Source: an uncultured Vampirovibrio sp. (GTDB lineage Bacteria > Cyanobacteriota > Vampirovibrionia > Gastranaerophilales > Gastranaerophilaceae). From it: 64,000 nucleotides of DNA. The notes under the pieces are model-generated. The model was given only the letters and a program-made list of their open reading frames with translations. It had not been told where the DNA came from and did not search any database. The position numbers and the translations under genes were made by a program. Shown here piece after piece: positions 59,231-64,000 of the stretch. Location of the stretch: positions 147,425-211,424 of the forward strand of contig CAJUAL010000002.1 in assembly GCA_910584405.1 (NCBI GenBank), given 5' to 3'. Position 1 is the first letter of the stretch; every line of letters starts with the position of its first letter.

Positions 59231-59617
59231 TTACGGTCTGCAAAGTTTTTTTGCAACTTCACTGACTGCCGTTCCTTCTGCTATCGGCTGGAACTTTGCG
59301 TATCTGTTATAATCCCCGTTTATAAAATTATCCTGATATCCGTATGAATCTATTACACCAATTTTATATTTCATTTTAGAGCAATCAATTGTGTAGTTAC
59401 TTAAGGTATAAAGAATTTTCTTCCCGTTAACAGGTTCATATTGCCCTTTGTTAAACGATTTTAATATGAATGAAAATCCGTAAATATCACTTGTTCCCAC
59501 AATACCTTCAGGGTTAATGTAATTGTTCTCGCAAACCCTTTGCCAGATTATTTCTTCGTTTGCAAGAACAACGATTGCGTTCATAAATAAAATTATAAGT
59601 GTTATAATTTTTTTCAT
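59231..59617 (-). CDS. Small exported hypothetical protein, 128 aa
   Basis: Signal peptide MKKIITLIILFMNAIVVLA-NEE, then a roughly 108-residue mature protein with three cysteines (RVCENNY, IDCSKMK, KLCRP-end), probably with one disulfide. Tyr- and Asn-rich, beta-looking (KILYTLSNYTIDCSKMKYKIGVIDSYGYQDN). AAGGT precedes the ATG. It lies eight bases after the glycosyltransferase gene on the same strand, so both form one transcript. No family recognised. Confidence 0.7.
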   Translation of the reverse strand: MKKIITLIILFMNAIVVLANEEIIWQRVCENNYINPEGIVGTSDIYGFSFILKSFNKGQYEPVNGKKILYTLSNYTIDCSKMKYKIGVIDSYGYQDNFINGDYNRYAKFQPIAEGTAVSEVAKKLCRP

Positions 59618-59625
59618 TTTTTACC

Positions 59626-61302
59626 TTATCTTTTTTGGTACAGAATGTATGTAAAATTGCCTTTTTTATATTTTTTGATGAAAGTAAAATCTCTTTCAAG
59701 TAAAAATAATATGTCATATAAATACTTTTGGAGCATAATTTGAACTTTGTTATTCTTGACATCCGTTATGTTTTTGACTGAATTTCTTAAATCTTCTATT
59801 GGCACAACATTATTTCCGTCTTCACCGTAAAGTGCAACAAGTACAAATCTTCCTGAGTCTGTTTTATTATTAACGTCGTTTAAGAAATAATCAACAAAAT
59901 TTTCGGAAAAACAGTGTTCCGCAAATACAGAATCAAAAATTACGCTGTATTTTGCTTCTTTATCCATAAGTTTTTGCTGTTCTATATCGTAATATTTACT
60001 GTTATAAGGGTTCCTCAATTCTTTGTGAAAATCAAAATTATGCATTCTAACCGAATCAGTGAATCTGAAATAATAAGGCGCATCTGATGCAAATGGAGTT
60101 ATTATAATATCTTTATTCGTAAGTCCTAATGCTTGTGATTCTTCCCTTACAGCTGATAGTGCCATATGTTTTAAATTCTTTATTTTTTTAGAGTATTGAA
60201 AGTTAAAACATATTGAAGTTAATGCAAAGTATGCTAAAAATATAGTTAAATGCCTTTTAGTAAGACTTATTGACAACCCGTTAACAGATAATATAAATAA
60301 CGGAGCCAGAAGATATAGTATATATCTCATTGTAAAAATATTAACTTCCAATATTGCAAAAATTAACGCAAATATAAAGTTTAAGAAAAATAGGCAATAC
60401 AAACTTTTTAGAAACCCTGAAGATTTAACAAAACCTTTAACCAACCCATATAAAAAGTATCCGCATGGAATCATAACTAATAATGTAAGAGCAGGTGTCA
60501 TTTCGTAAGTCTTTAATGTTGGCCAATACGGATTATCGACAATGGTTGAAGCGAAAAAGTTTCTGATAACTTCTATCAATTGCCAAAATGCAAATTCACC
60601 CTCATGTCTTATCACAAATAATGAGCGCATTTTTGCATAATATCCGATTAAAATAATATACGGGATTAAACATACCGCTTCTATACAAAATCCTTTCAAA
60701 TATAACCAAAAAGAGTCTTGTTTTTGCTTGTATAAATATATTCCGTAGCAAACAGCTAATGATATATTATAAAAGATTCCGCCAACAAGTGTGTATGGAA
60801 TCAGTACATTTACCAAAATCAGCTTAATTAAGGATTTTTTATCATGTTTTTGTTCAAAATCAACAAGAAAATTTAAAGATAATAAAACAAGAAAAACCGT
60901 AAGCGGGTACATTCTTGCTTCAACGGAGAAAAAAGCCAATAATGGGCAAACTCCGACTATAGCCGTTGAAATTAATGCAAAAGTTTTATCAAACAGTTTT
61001 TTTGAAACAATAAATGTCAAAGGAACTGAAAGTATTCCGAAGATAAAAGATAAACTTCTTATAGCAATTTCTCCATCTCCAAAAAATTTCATCCAAAAAT
61101 GCAGTAAAAAGAAATAAACAGGTGTATGCTGCAGGTCTAAATGAATTAAATTATCAATAATTCCGAACGGAAAATCTTGTTTTGCCGTGAACCAAGAACA
61201 TGCTTCGTCATACCAAAATTCGGTATTAATATATAAAATTCTTAAGATAAAAGCAATAAAAAGTATTATACAAATTCCTAAAACCTGTTTCTTATCTTTC
61301 AT
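59626..61302 (-). CDS. GT39-like (GT-C fold) membrane glycosyltransferase
   Basis: A 558-residue protein with about ten to twelve membrane helices. The first external loop holds NTEFWYDEACSWFTAKQ near residue 30, the Asp-Glu pair typical of polyprenyl-phosphate-sugar transferases (PMT/ArnT/GT39 group). The C-terminal 170 residues are an extracytoplasmic soluble domain. Such enzymes move sugars from lipid carriers to lipids or proteins on the outer face of the inner membrane; acceptor and sugar are unknown. GGGAGGG precedes the ATG. Next to it lies a small exported protein, a possible partner or acceptor. Confidence 0.83.
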   Translation of the reverse strand: MKDKKQVLGICIILFIAFILRILYINTEFWYDEACSWFTAKQDFPFGIIDNLIHLDLQHTPVYFFLLHFWMKFFGDGEIAIRSLSFIFGILSVPLTFIVSKKLFDKTFALISTAIVGVCPLLAFFSVEARMYPLTVFLVLLSLNFLVDFEQKHDKKSLIKLILVNVLIPYTLVGGIFYNISLAVCYGIYLYKQKQDSFWLYLKGFCIEAVCLIPYIILIGYYAKMRSLFVIRHEGEFAFWQLIEVIRNFFASTIVDNPYWPTLKTYEMTPALTLLVMIPCGYFLYGLVKGFVKSSGFLKSLYCLFFLNFIFALIFAILEVNIFTMRYILYLLAPLFILSVNGLSISLTKRHLTIFLAYFALTSICFNFQYSKKIKNLKHMALSAVREESQALGLTNKDIIITPFASDAPYYFRFTDSVRMHNFDFHKELRNPYNSKYYDIEQQKLMDKEAKYSVIFDSVFAEHCFSENFVDYFLNDVNNKTDSGRFVLVALYGEDGNNVVPIEDLRNSVKNITDVKNNKVQIMLQKYLYDILFLLERDFTFIKKYKKGNFTYILYQKR

Positions 61303-61395
61303 TTAACCCTCCCGATATTTTAATAATAACATAAAATGAACAATAATTTTTTGTTTTCGTTGTATTTATGTAGAGGCTAATGAAAGGATTAAAAA

Positions 61396-61896
61396 ATGAA
61401 AAAATTATTATTGGCAGGCGTAGTTGCAATCTCATGTTCAGTTCCTGTATTTGCAGATGAAGCAGTTCAACCGGTTCAACCAGGACCATGTCCTATTGAA
61501 CGTTGTCAAAAACCGGGTCCTGAATTTGCGCATCCTGAAAGAATGCACAGACCACCTTGTTTTGATATGAAAAAGTTTGAAGATGAACTAAATTTAACAG
61601 ATAAACAAAAAGAGCAGGCAAAAGCAATCAGAGAAAAACAAATGGAAGCTGCAAAACCAATCTTTGAACAATTAAAACAAAAAGAAAAAGAAGCCTGGGA
61701 ATTAAGACAACAGCTTAGAGAACTTCGAGTTCAAAACAAAAAAGAGTTTGAATCAATTTTAACTGATAAACAATTGAAAAAACTTGAAACACTAAAGCAA
61801 GAACGCAAGGCAGAATTTGCCAAAAGACATAAAGCAGGCATGCACAAAAGACCTCCTGTAAAATGTGAATGTAATTGCGGATGCAATAAAAAGTAA
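61396..61896 (+). CDS. Spy/CpxP-like periplasmic protein with Cys-rich end
   Basis: A 166-residue protein. Signal peptide MKKLLLAGVVAISCSVPVFA-DEA; a Pro/Cys segment (PGPCPIERCQKPGPEF); then DELNLTDKQKEQAKAIREKQMEAAKPIFEQLKQKEKEAW, the LTxxQ pattern, and a second copy SILTDKQLKKLETLKQERKAEF; it ends HKRPPVKCECNCGCNKK, a likely metal-binding tail. Paralogue of the protein at 17789, which is tied to an ECF sigma factor. This one stands alone with its own terminator, AAAGGAT before the ATG. Periplasmic chaperone or metal-stress role is inferred from the family. Confidence 0.8.
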   Translation: MKKLLLAGVVAISCSVPVFADEAVQPVQPGPCPIERCQKPGPEFAHPERMHRPPCFDMKKFEDELNLTDKQKEQAKAIREKQMEAAKPIFEQLKQKEKEAWELRQQLRELRVQNKKEFESILTDKQLKKLETLKQERKAEFAKRHKAGMHKRPPVKCECNCGCNKK

Positions 61897-61913
61897 GGAT
61901 ATTTTAAAGTAGC

Positions 61914-61947
61914 GGCGCGGATGAGTTTACTCATCCGCGCCTTTGTT
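61914..61947 (+). terminator. Intrinsic terminator after the second Spy-like gene
   Basis: GGCGCGGATGAGT (61914-61926) pairs with ACTCATCCGCGCC (61929-61941), followed by TTTGTTGTG. The tract is T-rich but broken. Confidence 0.75.
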
Positions 61948-61985
61948 GTGTAGCAAATTTATATTTTACAAGGTTTATCTCTTAT

Positions 61986-62723
61986 ATGAAAATAAATTTT
62001 TGTCCTAATTATTGCTATTTTACCTCGAATAACGGTTATTACAGAGCCGAAAACGGTAACGGGATTGGTACTAAAACAAAAATGTTTAGGGCAGATATAG
62101 ATTGGAATCAGTTTACCGATTTTATGGTAAAACACTTTAATGATAAAGACAAAGTACAAATTTTACAGTTTGCATCTTCAGACGGTTCGGAAGCTTATAC
62201 TCAAATTATTACATTATTGGAAAATTATAAGAATAAAAATATTGATAAATTTTTCCCCATTGAAGCTTATGATATTGATAAAAATGTGTATGAGGCTGCG
62301 AACAGCGGTTTATTAAATATGGATGATAAAGATTTGACAAGGTTTAAAAAACGAAATATAGATTTTAGTAAGTATTTTGAACTTAAACCTGATAAAGAAA
62401 TTGATATTCTGAATAATACATTAGAAAATTCTAAAACATATAATGTTTTCCCTGTATTAACCGATAAAGTAAATTTTCATCAGGGTGATATGTTTGATGT
62501 TATGAAAAATCATAAGGACAATTCTAATACAGTCGTTTTATGTCGTAATATTCTTAATTATTTTACAGATAGAGAGGTTGACAACTTTATGAGCTTTGCA
62601 GCTTGGAATCTTAAAAATGGCAGCCTGTTTGTTACAGGTGAAATTGATGAAGGTCGCGTTGATGAAATTGTTCAACGACGCGGCTTTATAAAGGTTATGC
62701 CGAATGTTTATGTGAAAGTTTAA
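61986..62723 (+). CDS. CheR-like SAM-dependent methyltransferase
   Basis: A 245-residue protein. The SAM-binding region reads ILQFASSDGSEAYTQIITLLENY near residue 58 (for the CxTGEEPYSxAI of CheR), IEAYDIDKNVYEAANSGLL follows as in CheR, FHQGDMFDV near 163, and VVLCRNILNYF near 183 matches CheR's IxCRNVLIYF. It lacks the usual N-terminal CheR helical domain. CheR methylates chemoreceptors; no chemoreceptor or cheB is in the window, so the target is unknown. No clear ribosome-binding site precedes the ATG. The guanidine riboswitch follows 31 bases after the stop. Confidence 0.75.
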   Translation: MKINFCPNYCYFTSNNGYYRAENGNGIGTKTKMFRADIDWNQFTDFMVKHFNDKDKVQILQFASSDGSEAYTQIITLLENYKNKNIDKFFPIEAYDIDKNVYEAANSGLLNMDDKDLTRFKKRNIDFSKYFELKPDKEIDILNNTLENSKTYNVFPVLTDKVNFHQGDMFDVMKNHKDNSNTVVLCRNILNYFTDREVDNFMSFAAWNLKNGSLFVTGEIDEGRVDEIVQRRGFIKVMPNVYVKV

Positions 62724-62734
62724 TCTTTTTGTAT

Positions 62735-62740
62735 TATAAT
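62735..62740 (+). promoter_or_regulatory. -10 box of the riboswitch transcript
   Basis: TATAAT lies 14 bases before the riboswitch starts. No good -35 hexamer is seen 16-18 bases upstream. Confidence 0.5.
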
Positions 62741-62753
62741 AACTGTAAGTTTT

Positions 62754-62843
62754 CTAGGGTTCCGCAACAACATGTTGGGCTGGTCCGAGAGAAAACGCAC
62801 AAAAGTATTTTGTGTACACGGAAGGATAAAAGCCCGGGAGATA
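62754..62843 (+). promoter_or_regulatory. Guanidine-I (ykkC-type) riboswitch aptamer
   Basis: The hallmark segments occur in order: CTAGGGTTCCG at 62754, then TGGTCCGAGAG near 62780-62791, ACACGG near 62816, and GGATAAAAGCCCGGGAGA at 62824-62841. This is the consensus of the ykkC subtype that binds free guanidinium. The gene downstream encodes a small multidrug-resistance-type exporter of the guanidinium-exporting kind, as expected. The 3' end of the aptamer overlaps a terminator, so ligand binding should turn expression on. Confidence 0.95.
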
Positions 62844-62868
62844 ACTGATATCTTGCGGGTAGTTTTTT
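62833..62868 (+). terminator. Riboswitch-controlled intrinsic terminator
   Basis: CCCGGGAGATA pairs with TATCTTGCGGG around ACTGA, followed by a T6 run at 62863-62868. The left arm is the conserved CCCGGGAGA of the aptamer, so the two folds exclude each other. Confidence 0.8.
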
Positions 62869-62882
62869 GTGAAAGGAGAATT

Positions 62883-63200
62883 ATGCACTGGTTATATTTA
62901 TTTGTTGCAGGTTTATTTGAGATTAGCTGGGCTGTCGGGTTGAAGTTTTCACACGGATTTTCTCAGTTCTTGCCCTCGTTCATTACGGTTGTGTGTATGA
63001 TTTTAAGTTTTTATTTTCTTGCTTTGGCATTAAAAAGTTTACCGTTAGGTACAGCTTATGCAATCTGGACCGGTATCGGAACTATAGGAACAGTATTGTT
63101 TGGTATAATTTTGTTTAAAGAACCAATAAGTATAATGCGCTTTACCTGTATTGCTTTAATTATCTTGGGAATTACGGGATTAAAGTTGTTAACGCATTAA
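62883..63200 (+). CDS. gdx: SMR-family guanidinium exporter (Gdx/SugE type)
   Basis: A 105-residue protein with four membrane helices. WLYLFVAGLFEISWAVGLKFSHGF has the essential membrane Glu (near residue 13) with the Gdx-type GxxExxWAxGLK context; LPLGTAYAIWTGIGTIGTVLFGIILFKEP is the SMR signature. The ATG at 62883 follows GAAAGGAG; a longer frame from 62772 merely reads through the riboswitch and is rejected. It exports guanidinium in exchange for protons as an antiparallel dimer, under control of the guanidine-I riboswitch. Confidence 0.95.
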   Translation: MHWLYLFVAGLFEISWAVGLKFSHGFSQFLPSFITVVCMILSFYFLALALKSLPLGTAYAIWTGIGTIGTVLFGIILFKEPISIMRFTCIALIILGITGLKLLTH

Positions 63201-63210
63201 TATGTGTAAC

Positions 63211-63894
63211 TTATTTTTTTCTGAATATTATAGCTCCAGGGATTGTAATTGCCATATCAATAGATAATTCAATATCTTGAATATGTTCAGGCAGTTGTTG
63301 GAAAAACGGTCTGTAAGCTATTTGGTTTCGGTTTTCCGAAACTCTTAGTATTTTCATCCTATCCATTGCATAATCCCAAAATACTTGAGCGTCAAGAACT
63401 TTTGGCGGGTAAGACGGATATGCTCCAAGTGAACCGCATTCTAAGTCTTCTATAATATAATAGCCTCCTGATTGCAACATCGGGAAAAGCATTTCAAAAG
63501 ATCTTCTCTGATCACCCCAAGCATGAGAACAATCATCAATGATTATTCCTAAAGATTCTTTATAAGGTTCCAATTTTTCGGTTAAATCTTCTGCCGTTGC
63601 ATCAGAACATATAAATTTAATTCTTTTTTCTTCTAATTTCTTTAAGTCAGGGTTAAGATCTACTCCAACTATATTTGCCTTAGTGAAGTATTTTTTCCAC
63701 ATTTTTAAAGAAGCACCTGTAAAACATCCAAGTTCTACCAGTGTGAATTTTTGAGCTTTCATTGGGGCTAAAAACAGCTCATAATATTTTAAATAATCAT
63801 GACCTTGGTAAGTTGTATTATCATAGCACATTGTTGAAGCCTTATCAGTGTTAAATTCGACTCCCAGTTTTTCTAATAACCCAAATTTATTCAA
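63211..63894 (-). CDS. Class I SAM-dependent methyltransferase
   Basis: A 227-residue protein started at a TTG with AGGAG six bases upstream; no ATG fits better. The Rossmann core is seen in TLVELGCFTGASLKMWKKYF (motif I, near residue 52), ANIVGVDLNPDL (acidic loop), IKFICSDATAEDL and GIIIDDCSHAWGDQRRSFEMLFPML. The NTDKAST…GHDYLKYYELFL head resembles sugar O-methyltransferases of the macrocin/mycinamicin type. The acceptor cannot be known from sequence. It lies alone between gdx and a tRNA. Confidence 0.82.
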   Translation of the reverse strand: MNKFGLLEKLGVEFNTDKASTMCYDNTTYQGHDYLKYYELFLAPMKAQKFTLVELGCFTGASLKMWKKYFTKANIVGVDLNPDLKKLEEKRIKFICSDATAEDLTEKLEPYKESLGIIIDDCSHAWGDQRRSFEMLFPMLQSGGYYIIEDLECGSLGAYPSYPPKVLDAQVFWDYAMDRMKILRVSENRNQIAYRPFFQQLPEHIQDIELSIDMAITIPGAIIFRKK

Positions 63895-63917
63895 ACTCTT
63901 CTCCTAACTTTAATAAC

Positions 63918-63938
63918 AAAAAAGCCTCTAAAAGAGGC
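63918..63938 (-). terminator. Terminator downstream of tRNA-His
   Basis: On the minus strand GCCTC-TTTTA-GAGGC (63938-63924) is followed by six T, 12 bases past the tRNA 3' end. Confidence 0.75.
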
Positions 63939-63949
63939 AAATTTTAAAA

Positions 63950-64000
63950 TGGGGCGCCTGATGGGATTCGAACCCATGCATATCGGAACCACAATCCGAG
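63950..64000 (-). tRNA. tRNA-His (GTG), 3' part only
   Basis: The minus strand reads, from the window edge, an anticodon arm TCGGA-TTGTGGT-TCCGA with anticodon GTG, then a T arm ATGGG-TTCGAAT-CCCAT and the 3' acceptor strand CAGGCGC, discriminator C and an encoded CCA. C73 is the expected discriminator for histidine tRNA. The D arm and 5' acceptor strand lie beyond the window. Confidence 0.93.

Noticed and set aside
62772..62882. N-terminal extension of the SMR exporter
   Set aside because: It is only the riboswitch read as protein; the exporter's ribosome-binding site and ATG lie downstream.

Overview
The window looks like a chromosomal segment of a non-photosynthetic relative of the Cyanobacteria, most likely a gut Melainabacteria / Gastranaerophilales type organism. 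This is inferred from several signs together. The DNA is AT-rich. The cell is diderm, with lipid A genes (LpxI, LpxB, LpxK), an LptA/LptD-like outer-membrane protein, an MCE/MlaD protein and an SLH-domain exported protein. There is a radical-SAM/DUF512 protein of a type well represented in Cyanobacteria, a PgpH-YbeY-DgkA block of the kind found in Cyanobacteria and Firmicutes, several pilin-like proteins with an FTLAEVLITLG-type N-terminus, flagellar genes, and no photosynthesis genes. A 16S or marker-gene search would be needed to prove the lineage.

Layout. 1-2.2 kb: end of a UvrD-like helicase overlapping a RecB-like nuclease. 2.4-5.8 kb: an ArsB/NhaD permease, then two pilin-like genes and a small XRE regulator; the first pilin gene has a G8 tract and a palindromic repeat in its leader. 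5.8-8.2 kb: a large SLH-domain protein and a 49-codon gene. 8.3-11.4 kb: pgpH-ybeY-dgkA. 11.4-15.1 kb: mostly minus-strand genes (two small proteins, surE, a YtxH/DUF948-like envelope cluster) interrupted by the only gene-free stretch over 300 bases (12.9-13.58 kb), which holds a candidate small RNA and a nested inverted repeat. 15.2-17.5 kb: murT, pdxJ and a zinc-ribbon protein. 17.8-19.2 kb: an anti-sigma / ECF sigma / Spy-like operon. 19.4-25.5 kb: an envelope operon (M23 peptidase, LptD-like protein, class II aldolase, lpxI, lpxB). 25.6-32.2 kb: lineage-type hypotheticals with dgt, ribD, an MBL hydrolase, a glutathione-synthetase-like ATP-grasp protein and a kinase-like protein. 32.2-42.4 kb: tsaD, a very large GH13-like protein, ahcY, a DUF475 protein, lpxK and an MlaD-like protein.

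42.6-46 kb holds an uncharacterised set of secretion- or flagellum-associated looking proteins. It is followed by a degenerate AICAR-transformylase-like protein, a dCMP deaminase and an exported GH13 enzyme (46-49.6 kb), then fliE-fliF-fliG-fliH-flhA and yidD (49.7-55.8 kb). 55.8-56.9 kb repeats the divergent pilin/XRE arrangement seen at 5 kb. The last 7 kb carry the DUF512 protein, a PadR regulator, a GT39-like glycosyltransferase, a second Spy-like protein, a CheR-like methyltransferase, a guanidine-I riboswitch controlling an SMR guanidinium exporter, a methyltransferase and the 3' part of a tRNA-His.

The strongest unusual signals are: the G8 tract that puts a well-translated start out of frame with a pilin gene; two independent XRE/pilin divergent pairs with palindromes on the pilin -10 box; a free-standing terminator-ended small RNA candidate with three GAGGA motifs; and a strand-biased, over-frequent oligomer, CAGGGGTAAAT.
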